Origin: Polaribacter sp. Q13
Lineage (GTDB): Bacteria; Bacteroidota; Bacteroidia; Flavobacteriales; Flavobacteriaceae
Reading direction: 5' to 3'
Length of the DNA stretch: 64,000 nt
Assembly: GCF_016858305.2 (NCBI RefSeq)
Contig: NZ_CP074436.1
Coordinates: 4,174,001 to 4,238,000 of the forward strand
The position numbers were made by a program, and so were the translations under genes. The notes beneath the pieces were generated by a model. It was not told the origin of the DNA. It saw nothing but the letters and a program-made list of their open reading frames with translations, and ran no database searches. Shown in pieces: positions 42,281 to 51,485 of the stretch. Position 1 is the first letter of the stretch; every line of letters begins with the position of its first letter.

Positions 42281-44521
42281 ATGAAAAAAAGAATACTTAA
42301 GAAGTCATTCGTTTTACTTGCTATCTTAGGATTAGCTAGTTTTAATATGAATGGGCAAGAAACATTTAGCGGTGGTTTAAATGGTTGGAGCGTTGCGTAT
42401 GGTAATGCTACACTAGTTAGTCATAACGCAACTGAAGGAGTTACAGGAGACGGTGCACTTGTGCTTACAAGAGCTAATAATAATTCTAATTTTGGTTTAA
42501 ATCCTGCTGGTATAGATGCAGATACTAACAAGCGTATTAGAATCGTTTACAAAAATGAAACCTTTGGAACATCTTTTCGTGTTCAAGGAAGTCAAGATAC
42601 TGGTAATGAAGTTCCTTTAAGATTGAGTCAAATTTCTTTCCCTATAGCTGCTGGTTCTGCTGGTAATGGTACTTGGCAAACAGCTATTATTGATATGTCT
42701 GATGCAACTAATTGGTCTGGAACAGTAGAAAACTTAGATATTTTAGTTAGAGCAAATTACGGAGCTACAGAAGGTTCTATTTATATAGATGAAATAGAAT
42801 TTCTACCTGCAGCTGCTCCTGTTGTAACAATAGCATCTCATCCTGGTGTAAGTGGTGTAGATGATGGTTCTGTAATGAATTGGGAAGACACCACAACGTG
42901 GATTGATGGAGTTGTGCCTACAGCTTTAAACAACGTAATTATAAACGGTAAAGTAGTAGTTAATTCAGATGTAACTGTTGCAGACCTTACTTTAGTGGCT
43001 TCAGATAGTGGAACTCCTGGTGCTGACGCTCTTGTTGGTAGTCCGGTTTCTTTAAATGTAAAACCAGGAAGCTCTTTAACAGTAGATGGTGCTGCTATAA
43101 CTAAGAATAATGTGTTTGCAGTTTCTAATGCTACTACTTCAGGGAGTTTAATTTTTAATGGAACTATTTCTGGACAGATACAATATTATAAATATGTTAA
43201 TGCAACACCAAATAACGATTTAATTGCGTTTCCAACTGAAGAAAACGTTGGAAATGATGGTTCGTTTGATGGTTTTATGGATAATAGTGAAAATGATGCG
43301 AAGATATATAAGAACCCGGGAGATGATTCAGTAAGATTGTTTGGGCCTTTTGATAATGCTATTTCTGGAGGTAAGTTCGTAAATTATGATTCAGATATTC
43401 CTGGAGACCTAACAACAGCAGTATTGGCAGCTAAAGGATATAGAATTGCACGCGTTTCTGGAGGTACTCTTAGATTTAAGAAAAACTCTTTTAGTAATAC
43501 TTCACCTTTAACAATTCCTCTTACAGATGAATCTGGTACAAATTCAACTTCTGGTGAGTGGAATTTAGTAGGTAATTCTTACCCAGCTTATATGAACTTT
43601 ACATCTTTCTTTAACAGTAATAGTGGTCAGTTTGATGGCACAGGTGCTGTTTACGGTTATAATGGAGATGGTACATTTACAGAATATAACTTAGCAGCAA
43701 AACCAGTAGATGATAAAATTGCACCATTACAAGGTTTCTTTGTAAAGGTAAAAGCAGGTGGAGGTACATTAACATTAAATCCGGCTTGGAGAGAATCTGG
43801 TACGCAAGACGATTTTATTGCTGCAAAAACAGCTTCAAATAAAGCTTTGACTAAAATAAATTTAAGTGATGGAACTAAAACGTATTCAACTAGAGTATAT
43901 TTTATGGATAACACAACAAAAGGATTAGATAGGGGGTATGATGCTGGTGCCTTCTATGCGCAATCAAAAGGTCTTTTTACGCATTTTGTTGAAGGAAGTA
44001 ATGCAGATGCTTTAGCAATACAAGCGTTACCTTATTTAGGTATGAATGACATATCTATTCCTTTAGAAATTAAAGCAACTGCAGGTACTAAATTGGTGTT
44101 AAGTATAGATGCTGTTAGTTCAACATTACCAAGTAATATTAATCTGTATCTAGAAGATTCTGTAAACAATACACTAACGTTATTAAACACTAGTGACTTT
44201 AAAATTACTGCAGATTCAGATTTAAAAGGTGTTGGTCGTTTTTACTTAAGATCTTCTGCATCTGTATTGTCTACAGAAACAGTTTCTTTAAATAAATTAG
44301 AAATATATACTGTTGATAAAGCTTTATCTATAAACGGTAGTTTACAAAATAATGCTAAAGTATCTGTTTTTGATATTCAAGGAAGAATGGTTATTACAAA
44401 AAAATTAGATGTAAGTATTACTTCTAATAGCCTTAATGTATCTAGTTTGAATACAGGGATATATGTAGTTAAGGTTTATAATGGGAAACAAACAGAAACT
44501 AAAAAAGTAATTATTAAATAA
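42281..44521 (+). CDS. T9SS-secreted cell-surface protein with a carbohydrate-binding-type N-terminal domain
   Basis: A 746-residue exported protein. Signal peptide about 1-24. Residues about 26-177 (FSGGLNGWSVAYGNATLVSH to YIDEIEFLP) look like a CBM4/9-type jelly roll. A beta-rich middle follows (NNVIINGKVVVNSDVTVADL, WNLVGNSYPAYMNFTSFFNS), and the last 75 or so residues are a type A sorting domain (VSVFDIQGRMVITKKL, SSLNTGIYVVKVYNGKQ). No catalytic motif is seen. As the first structural gene after the regulator it may capture the polysaccharide at the cell surface. That role is inferred. Confidence 0.75.
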   Translation: MKKRILKKSFVLLAILGLASFNMNGQETFSGGLNGWSVAYGNATLVSHNATEGVTGDGALVLTRANNNSNFGLNPAGIDADTNKRIRIVYKNETFGTSFRVQGSQDTGNEVPLRLSQISFPIAAGSAGNGTWQTAIIDMSDATNWSGTVENLDILVRANYGATEGSIYIDEIEFLPAAAPVVTIASHPGVSGVDDGSVMNWEDTTTWIDGVVPTALNNVIINGKVVVNSDVTVADLTLVASDSGTPGADALVGSPVSLNVKPGSSLTVDGAAITKNNVFAVSNATTSGSLIFNGTISGQIQYYKYVNATPNNDLIAFPTEENVGNDGSFDGFMDNSENDAKIYKNPGDDSVRLFGPFDNAISGGKFVNYDSDIPGDLTTAVLAAKGYRIARVSGGTLRFKKNSFSNTSPLTIPLTDESGTNSTSGEWNLVGNSYPAYMNFTSFFNSNSGQFDGTGAVYGYNGDGTFTEYNLAAKPVDDKIAPLQGFFVKVKAGGGTLTLNPAWRESGTQDDFIAAKTASNKALTKINLSDGTKTYSTRVYFMDNTTKGLDRGYDAGAFYAQSKGLFTHFVEGSNADALAIQALPYLGMNDISIPLEIKATAGTKLVLSIDAVSSTLPSNINLYLEDSVNNTLTLLNTSDFKITADSDLKGVGRFYLRSSASVLSTETVSLNKLEIYTVDKALSINGSLQNNAKVSVFDIQGRMVITKKLDVSITSNSLNVSSLNTGIYVVKVYNGKQTETKKVIIK

Positions 44522-44559
44522 TTGTTTAGAGCAACTGATTAACCTTTAAAATATATAAA

Positions 44560-44736
44560 ATGAAAGAAACAAAACTAAATAAAGATAATATTACTCGTAA
44601 AGAAGCTCTTAGTAAAATAGGTAATTACGGTAAATATGCAGCTTTAACAGCATTAGGTACCTATATGATTTTAAATCCACAGAAAGCACAAGCTCAGTCA
44701 CCTCCAAGTGATGTTAATCCTGCAGGTGGTTTCTAA
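44560..44736 (+). CDS. 58-residue secreted-peptide precursor
   Basis: The frame starts MKETKLNKDNITRKEALSKI, continues with a hydrophobic stretch YAALTALGTYMILNP and ends with a signal-peptidase-like site QKAQAQS and the tail SPPSDVNPAGGF. Cleavage after AQA would release a peptide of about 13 residues rich in Pro and Gly. The gene lies 38 nt after the T9SS protein gene and is followed by a strong terminator at 44762, so it is very likely in the same transcript. I recognise no named family. Confidence 0.75.
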   Translation: MKETKLNKDNITRKEALSKIGNYGKYAALTALGTYMILNPQKAQAQSPPSDVNPAGGF

Positions 44737-44761
44737 GAGAAAGAAATATTGCTTATTATTT

Positions 44762-44795
44762 AAAAACCGTTACATATTTATGTAGCGGTTTTTAT
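44762..44795 (+). terminator. Terminator after the small peptide gene
   Basis: AAAAACCGTTACATA pairs with TGTAGCGGTTTTT (one G-T pair) around TTTA, with a T run following. Confidence 0.8.
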
Positions 44796-44900
44796 GCTTT
44801 AAAACCTTCATTTTACGTTCGCATACGTTAAATATATCTACAGATACAATTATACAATTTTAAATCACTTACTTTATAGTAAGTTTAAAACTTACTATAA

Positions 44901-47732
44901 ATGAATCAAAATATAAAAAAATATTTATTGGTGGTTACTGTGTTGTTCATCAGTTTTAACTGTTCCTCAAATAAAGTTCCTACAACTAAAAATAATAAAG
45001 CAATAGTAAATATAGAAACCGATTTCACCATTTTAAAAGTAAGAACAGCTATTGATAATGGAAGTTCTTATATTGTAGCAAGTAGTTACGAAGGTACTTT
45101 AATTGGTGTGTCTTACACCGGAAAAACACTTTGGAAAAACACGTTATCTGGTTATATGAATCATGATATTTGGATACGTGATTTAGATAATGATGGTACA
45201 GATGAAATATTAGCAGCAAATGCAGATGGTACTGTGTATTGTTTAGATTCAAAAGGACAATTATTGTGGAAGTTTAAAAAGAACAGTGCACCAATGTATG
45301 CCGTTACTGCCATTAAAAAAGACAATAACATGTATGTAGTTGCTGGTGGTTTAGATAAAAGTATCTATTATTTAGATACAAAAGGGAAACTTATAAAAGA
45401 GATTAAATCAGAAACATACTCCATCGAAAAATCAAGAAAAAGTAAGGGAGAGAGAGTTCCAGAAAAAAGTGAAAGTGCTGCTAATTTTATCAGAACTATT
45501 CAGAATAAAGATAACACAGAAACATTGGTGGTTTTAGGCACAAATAATCACATGAATGTTGTGGGAACTTTATACTTTTTTAAACCTTTAGGAGATTTAC
45601 CTTTTAAGAAAATGCCTATTAAAGCAGGTAAAAATATAAAAGGTAAATTAAGAATTAGACCCATTGGAGATTTTAAAGTGGTTGACATCAATAATGATGG
45701 AAACAAAGAAATTCTTTTAGGAGCCTCTGCACATGCTAATGATTTGTTAGTATCTACCTATAGTATTTTAAAAGATGAATTTAGTTTTAATAGGATAAAA
45801 AAAGTATCCTTTGGGTATGATATTGCGCATTCTGAAATTATCAAACAAAACGGAGAAAACACGTATCTAACAAGAGTAGGGAATCAAATACATTTATATA
45901 AAGCCAATTCTTTAGAAAAAGATGTAGAAAGATTGGTTGGTAAATATGCGTATAATGATTTATGGAAAGATCCTAAAACGAATAAAATAATTTTAGCAAG
46001 TGCACAAAGTGGAGGTAGCGAAATTCATATTATTGATACAAGTGTTAAAAGCTGGAAAAAAGAGTTCGAGAATTTAGAACCGAATGGAAAAATAGCTTCA
46101 ATTTTAAAGAACACAAAGGCAATTAGAGAAGATTTAAAAAATTACACAAAACCTAGTTTTGAAAATAAATCGCAACGTGTTTATTTTATGACGGAAAAGG
46201 TGCCAAATAATTTATTAGGTTTAAAAAATAAGATTTCAAATAACTACGATTCTCCAATATTTTTGAATTCTATGTATTTAAGAAATGTAGAAAAATGGGA
46301 TAGATCTAAAGTGACCAACGAGAAATATAAAAAATCTAGAGATAGAAGAAAAAAATATACTTTAACACAAAAGGAGTCTATAGATTTAATTACGAAAGGG
46401 TATGAAGGTGAACCAGGTATTGCTTATTGGGCAGGTCATGGTAACGATCCTTATATGTTTCAATTAAGTACTACAGAAGCTATTATTGATAAAGCAAATG
46501 GAAAAAAGACGGTTTTAATTTATCCGGAGATGGAGGATCATTCAGAAAATTTAACTTTTTTGGTAAATGATTTAGCGTATCCTTTAGCCGAATATGCAAA
46601 AGGTAAAAATACCACCATATTTTTAAGGTCTAAACATGTTTCTTGGTTGGGTAGTAATTATCAAAAACCTTGGGCAAGGTTAATGTCGGGCGAATTTGCA
46701 GATGTTTTTGTGCCTTCTATGGAAGAAACTACAGACAAATCTATGGAACTTAGTTTGGCAGGTAGAACGGGAATGTGGGCAAGTGGCGCGGTAAATTCTT
46801 GGGGAACACGCTCTGTTCCAGATAACACTTCTTTTGATAGAGCAAGACAATTAGGCTACCAAAGATTGCCAAATCATTTTTTAAGAATGTTAATTTTTCA
46901 TACCTCAAACGGAGCGCAATTCATCAATAATTTTGCCGTAGATCAAGATTATTTAAGTGTCTATTGGGAGTTGATTGCAAAAGGAGCTTTGTATGTGCCA
47001 AAGAGAAACGAGATTTTAAGTTTTTCTCCCGTTCATGTAAGTATGAAAGCACCCGATCATCATTTTTTAGATGATGGATCTAACGTAAAATGGAATGTTT
47101 TTTATGATGAAGAATTTGAGAAAAACAATCCTTTTGTGATGAGTAGATTAAATGGTTCTTGGCCAGCTGCTCCGGTTACAGATTGGGATTTTTCTAGATA
47201 TGCAGCAGGTGTAAAAGAAAGAAGATTAAATTTCTTGGCTCCTTACCAAAATGGATTGGTAATGATTACACCTCCACAAAATGGTGTTTTTGCAGATAAA
47301 AATGCACCAAGAGGTAAGTTGGTAGATCATTTACATCCGTTGTATAAAAATATCATGAAAGAATATATTACTGATGGACGTAATTATTATTCAGCAGACG
47401 GAAAACAAACTTTTAAAGCAGATGAATATTACAAAGTAATAGAAAAAGATATAAAGGAAAGTGCTAAAAAGTTACCAATAACTGTTGGTGGTGATGTGGC
47501 TTGGGTAGTTGCACAAGTTTCTCCAAAACACCTAAGATTAACAATTTTAGATAACGGATATATCAATCCAGAACAAAGTACAGCAATTGTGAATTTTAAT
47601 CACATCAAAATAAAAAAGTTGACAGATGTTTTGAGTAAAGAAGAATTTAAGGTAGAAAATTCACAGACAAAAATAAATATTCCTCTAGGGAGTTTTCGAT
47701 TTATAGATGTAGAGTTAATTGAAGCGTTGTAG
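44901..47732 (+). CDS. Lipoprotein resembling GH150 lambda-carrageenase, beta-propeller plus catalytic region
   Basis: A 943-residue lipoprotein with lipobox Cys21 (FISFNCSSN). Residues about 30-430 are a beta-propeller with FG-GAP-like and PQQ-like blades (IRDLDNDGTDEILAANADG and TVYCLDSKGQLLWKF). Residues about 480-860 hold a different domain with GEPGIAYWAGHGNDPYMF, LIYPEMEDHSENLTFLVND and AGRTGMWASGAVNSWGTRS. Known lambda-carrageenase is about 942 residues with an N-terminal propeller, so length and layout agree. With GH110 and sulfatase genes following, GH150 is my best call; the catalytic residues are not assigned. A paralog begins at 62655. Confidence 0.55.
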   Translation: MNQNIKKYLLVVTVLFISFNCSSNKVPTTKNNKAIVNIETDFTILKVRTAIDNGSSYIVASSYEGTLIGVSYTGKTLWKNTLSGYMNHDIWIRDLDNDGTDEILAANADGTVYCLDSKGQLLWKFKKNSAPMYAVTAIKKDNNMYVVAGGLDKSIYYLDTKGKLIKEIKSETYSIEKSRKSKGERVPEKSESAANFIRTIQNKDNTETLVVLGTNNHMNVVGTLYFFKPLGDLPFKKMPIKAGKNIKGKLRIRPIGDFKVVDINNDGNKEILLGASAHANDLLVSTYSILKDEFSFNRIKKVSFGYDIAHSEIIKQNGENTYLTRVGNQIHLYKANSLEKDVERLVGKYAYNDLWKDPKTNKIILASAQSGGSEIHIIDTSVKSWKKEFENLEPNGKIASILKNTKAIREDLKNYTKPSFENKSQRVYFMTEKVPNNLLGLKNKISNNYDSPIFLNSMYLRNVEKWDRSKVTNEKYKKSRDRRKKYTLTQKESIDLITKGYEGEPGIAYWAGHGNDPYMFQLSTTEAIIDKANGKKTVLIYPEMEDHSENLTFLVNDLAYPLAEYAKGKNTTIFLRSKHVSWLGSNYQKPWARLMSGEFADVFVPSMEETTDKSMELSLAGRTGMWASGAVNSWGTRSVPDNTSFDRARQLGYQRLPNHFLRMLIFHTSNGAQFINNFAVDQDYLSVYWELIAKGALYVPKRNEILSFSPVHVSMKAPDHHFLDDGSNVKWNVFYDEEFEKNNPFVMSRLNGSWPAAPVTDWDFSRYAAGVKERRLNFLAPYQNGLVMITPPQNGVFADKNAPRGKLVDHLHPLYKNIMKEYITDGRNYYSADGKQTFKADEYYKVIEKDIKESAKKLPITVGGDVAWVVAQVSPKHLRLTILDNGYINPEQSTAIVNFNHIKIKKLTDVLSKEEFKVENSQTKINIPLGSFRFIDVELIEAL

Positions 47733-48195
47733 AAAGAAATTATTGACAGATACAAGAAATGTATCAGCAAAAACAAAGAGAACAGTAATCCTTATGAACT
47801 TTACATAAGCATAATGGAGTACTCAAAAGAAGAGGGTCTGTTTTTTAAAATGATGATAATTATACCAATTTGTGCAATACTCTTTGTGGTTATAAACAGA
47901 TAACGATGCTAATTTTTATACGTTGTAGGAGGAACTTTAACAATACCTTTGGGTAATTTTTCTTTTGGTTGTGTTAAAATAGAGTTAGCAAAATTACCTT
48001 CAGAAATATACCTTGTGAAGGTTTTGGCAGGTGATGAATTTCTGATAAAAAATAATAATTAACTAAAATAGTTGTGTTTCTGCAAGGCTTCTAAAATCTT
48101 GTTAGCTAATGCAAAGAACATAAATTAACAAGGTTAAAAAAGAGAAACCTTTAAGATTTTAAATTATCTAAAATAAATTTAATATTCATATAAAA
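47733..48195. other. Intergenic region with gene remnants and repeat-like DNA
   Basis: About 460 bp. The frame of the carrageenase-like gene stays open for about 56 codons after its stop and ends in a hydrophobic segment (MMIIIPICAILFVVINR). Then come the T9SS-type remnant at 47913-48062 and, near 48080-48150, degenerate CAAGG/CCTTG-type repeat units related to those at 53.8 kb. Confidence 0.5.
47913..48062 (+). pseudogene. Remnant of the 3' end of a secreted protein gene
   Basis: The frame reads LYVVGGTLTIPLGNFSFGCV, then KIELAKLPSEIYLVKVLAGD and EFLIKNNN before a stop. The first part mirrors the end of the preceding carrageenase-like protein (INIPLGSFRFIDVELIEA). The second has the pattern of a T9SS type A sorting domain end (L..LP.GIYLVKV..G). 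There is no start codon or body, so it is probably the tail of a deleted paralog. Confidence 0.5.
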
Positions 48196-49662
48196 ATGAA
48201 ATCATACCTACCAAAATTACTATTTGTAATGATTGCAATAACCATTGTTGGTTGTTCAGACAAACAAAAAGAAGTAGCTCAGGTTACAAAGAGCAACCAA
48301 CCAAACATTATTTTATTTGTTGCCGATGATCATGGAACAGATGCCATTGGTGCGTATGGAAATCCAGTGATTAAAACACCCAATTTAGATCAATTAGCAG
48401 CAGAAGGCGTAAAGTTTACAAACGCCTATTGTACTAGTGCAAGTTGTGCCGCAAGTAGATCTGTAATTTTATCAGGGAAATTTGGTCACGCCACAGGTTC
48501 TTATGGGCATGTGCACGATTACCATCATTTTAGTACCTATGATACGGAAACCTCTTTGCCAATCATTATGGAAAAAGCAGGTTATGAAACTGCAAGAATT
48601 GGTAAATACCACGTAGCTCCAGAAAAAGTGTATCACTTTAACCAGGTTTTAGAAGCAGATCCTAGAAATACCGTTGAAATGGCAGATGCCTGTGCAGATG
48701 TATTAAAATCTGACAAACCATTTTTCTTATATTTCTGTACAGATGATCCTCACAGAGGATATCCTTTTGAACCAGAACAATGGGATACGCCTAATAGTTT
48801 TGGAAATAAAAAAGAAGGCTATAAAGATGTAGAAACTGTAATTTATAATCCAAAAGATGTTCTAGTACCATCTTTTTTACCAGACACAAAACAAACAAGA
48901 GAAGAAATTGCGCAGTATTACCAAAGTATTTCTAGAATAGATCAAGGTTTCGGAAAATTGATGAAAATGTTACAAGCTACCGGTAAAGCAGACAATACCA
49001 TTGTAATTTATATTTCTGATAATGGAATGGCTTTTCCAGGAGCAAAAACAACAGTTTATGAGCCAGGTATTAAGTTACCATGTATTATTAAAGATCCATT
49101 AAAAAATATAAAAGGGGCAACAAACAATGCCATGATTTCTTGGGTAGATTTAACGCCGACTATTTTAGATATGGCAAAAATTGATTACAAGAAAGAAGAT
49201 TTTCATGGTAAGTCATTCAATTCAATTTTAGAAAAAACAAATCCAAAAGGTTGGGATGAAGTGTATGCATCGCACACATTTCATGAAATAACCATGTATT
49301 ACCCAATGAGAGTGGTAAGAAATAAAAATTACAAATTAATTTGGAATATTGCTTGGCGATTAGAATATCCTTTCGCGTCTGATTTATGGGCATCTTCTAC
49401 TTGGCAAAGTATTTACAGAAATGATATTGAAAATTTTGGACCAAGAAAAGTACAAGATTTTCTTTTTAGACCCGAGTTTGAATTGTACGATTTAGAGAAA
49501 GACCCAGATGAGTTAAATAATTTAGCAACAAATAAGGAATTCGAAAAAACTTTAGAATCTATGAAAATTAAGTTGAAAAAATTTCAGAAAGATACTTCAG
49601 ATCCATGGATGATTATGTGGGGGCATGATGCATCTTTACAAGGGTCTGGAGTTAATTTATAA
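48196..49662 (+). CDS. S1 family sulfatase (lipoprotein)
   Basis: A 488-residue sulfate ester hydrolase with lipobox Cys20 (ITIVGCSDK). Metal ligands lie in FVADDHGTDAIGAYG and ISDNGMAFPGAKT. The formylglycine motif is SCAASRSVILSG with Cys84, the C-x-A-x-R form, so activation by a formylglycine-generating enzyme is needed; no such gene is in the window. The overall sequence resembles heparan-N-sulfatase-like S1 members, although the locus suggests a galactan substrate. Confidence 0.88.
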   Translation: MKSYLPKLLFVMIAITIVGCSDKQKEVAQVTKSNQPNIILFVADDHGTDAIGAYGNPVIKTPNLDQLAAEGVKFTNAYCTSASCAASRSVILSGKFGHATGSYGHVHDYHHFSTYDTETSLPIIMEKAGYETARIGKYHVAPEKVYHFNQVLEADPRNTVEMADACADVLKSDKPFFLYFCTDDPHRGYPFEPEQWDTPNSFGNKKEGYKDVETVIYNPKDVLVPSFLPDTKQTREEIAQYYQSISRIDQGFGKLMKMLQATGKADNTIVIYISDNGMAFPGAKTTVYEPGIKLPCIIKDPLKNIKGATNNAMISWVDLTPTILDMAKIDYKKEDFHGKSFNSILEKTNPKGWDEVYASHTFHEITMYYPMRVVRNKNYKLIWNIAWRLEYPFASDLWASSTWQSIYRNDIENFGPRKVQDFLFRPEFELYDLEKDPDELNNLATNKEFEKTLESMKIKLKKFQKDTSDPWMIMWGHDASLQGSGVNL

Positions 49663-49671
49663 AATAAATAC

Positions 49672-51483
49672 ATGAAAAATACAGTATTAAAAGGCATTAC
49701 CATTTTAATTTTTATAATTACAATTGGTTGTAACGCTACAGAAATTATCAACATAAAACATGCCGAAGGAGATATGACTTTGGTAGTAAGAGAAGCTATT
49801 GAAGGAGCAAAAACTAAAGACATAAAATTAGTATTTGAAAAAGGAAATTACTTTTTTAAAACCGATTATGCCGTTGGTAAATTCATGTATATTACAAACC
49901 ACGGAAATGGTTTTAAAAAAATAATTTTCAATTTTGAAGGATTTAATTCTGTAGAAATAGAAGGTAATAATTCAGAATTTATTTTTAGAGGTCAGACTTT
50001 ACCATTTGTTTTTGATGGATTACATAAAGTTGATGTTAAAAATGTAACGATCGATTGGGACATTCCCTTTTCTTTTCAAGGTGATGTTACAGCAGTAAAT
50101 GAAAAAGAACAATGGTATGAGTTAAAGCCATATACTAAAGGATTCTCTTGGAAACTTAGTAAAGGTAGAATTGAATTTCCAGGAATTAATCATTTTAACT
50201 TTACTTCTTTAGGGAGCTCTTTACCACATAATAAAGAAACAAAAGCGGTAGATTATGGCGCTTGGGACGCAAGCTTAGAGTCTAATTTTGTAGAAAAAAG
50301 ACCGAATGGAATTTTACGTTTCTATAACAAAAATTTAAAACATTATCCAAGAATGGGTTCCGTTTTACAATCTAAAGGAGATAAAAAAAATAATAGATAT
50401 GCACCCGCTTTTTTAACCAAAAATTCTAAAGATATAAAGTTTAACAATGTTATTATTCATCATGCTTTAGGTATGGGGTTTTTGTTTGAAAGATCTGAAG
50501 ATATTGAAATTTTAAATTCAGGAATTTATGTTAGAGAAGGCTCTGATAGAGTAATGTCTATTGTTGCAGATGCAACACATTTTGCAAACTGTAAAGGAGA
50601 TATTTTAATAGAAGGTTGCCGTTTAGAAGGGATGTATGACGATGGTACAAATGTACACGGAACTTATGTTGCTGTGAAAGAAATTTTAGATAATAAAACG
50701 ATTAGAATCGCTTTAATGCATGACCAACAAATGGGCTTTGAGTTTGCAGGAGCTAATGATGAGGTTTGGTTTATAAAACAACCAAATCCGCAAAGAGCAG
50801 AAACAAACACGGTAACTTCTGTAAGAGTTCTTAATGATTATTATACCGATTTAACGTTTAAAAATGAAATTCCTTCAGATTTAAAAGTAGGAGATCTTTT
50901 AGAAAATAAAACGTGGAATCCTACATTTACCATGCGAAACAATGTAATTAGAGATCACAGAGCAAGAAATATCATCATTAAAACACCTAAAAAGATTGTT
51001 ATTGAAGATAATGAATTATCATCAATGATGTCTTCTATTATGTTAAGAGGAGAAACTTTTTATTGGTTTGAATCAGGGAATGTAGAAGAGGTAATTATTA
51101 GAAATAATAGATTTATAGATTGTGCTTATGCAGGTACTGAACACGCTATTTTAAAAGTATCTCCAAGATTAGGAAAAACTTTTGATCGCACAATGACCTA
51201 TGATAGAAATATCACTTTCGAGAACAATACAATTGAAACTTTTGGCAACAGAATCATTTGGGCAGATAGAGTAGATGGGTTAACAATTAAAGGAAATACC
51301 ATTAAACAAACAACAACTTTTAAACCACAATTTCCGGATGCATATATGTTCGATTTAATGAATTGTAAGAACGTAGAAATTTCTAACAATTCTTATTTAG
51401 GAACCAATAAGAATATTTTAAAAGCAGATGAAGTTTCTAAAAAAGATTTAAAATTTAGTAATAATATAGGATTAAATAACTAA
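49672..51483 (+). CDS. GH110-type alpha-1,3-galactosidase (right-handed beta-helix lipoprotein)
   Basis: A 603-residue parallel beta-helix protein with lipobox Cys20 (IITIGCNATE). Family-typical blocks include NVIIHHALGMGFLFERSEDI, VADATHFANCKGDILIEGC and CRLEGMYDDGTNVHGTYVAV. The last carries the paired Asp expected in the GH110 active site. GH110 enzymes remove terminal alpha-1,3-linked galactose, and members acting on carrageenan oligosaccharides have been described. The gap to the next gene is 2 nt. Confidence 0.75.
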   Translation: MKNTVLKGITILIFIITIGCNATEIINIKHAEGDMTLVVREAIEGAKTKDIKLVFEKGNYFFKTDYAVGKFMYITNHGNGFKKIIFNFEGFNSVEIEGNNSEFIFRGQTLPFVFDGLHKVDVKNVTIDWDIPFSFQGDVTAVNEKEQWYELKPYTKGFSWKLSKGRIEFPGINHFNFTSLGSSLPHNKETKAVDYGAWDASLESNFVEKRPNGILRFYNKNLKHYPRMGSVLQSKGDKKNNRYAPAFLTKNSKDIKFNNVIIHHALGMGFLFERSEDIEILNSGIYVREGSDRVMSIVADATHFANCKGDILIEGCRLEGMYDDGTNVHGTYVAVKEILDNKTIRIALMHDQQMGFEFAGANDEVWFIKQPNPQRAETNTVTSVRVLNDYYTDLTFKNEIPSDLKVGDLLENKTWNPTFTMRNNVIRDHRARNIIIKTPKKIVIEDNELSSMMSSIMLRGETFYWFESGNVEEVIIRNNRFIDCAYAGTEHAILKVSPRLGKTFDRTMTYDRNITFENNTIETFGNRIIWADRVDGLTIKGNTIKQTTTFKPQFPDAYMFDLMNCKNVEISNNSYLGTNKNILKADEVSKKDLKFSNNIGLNN

Positions 51484-51485
51484 GT

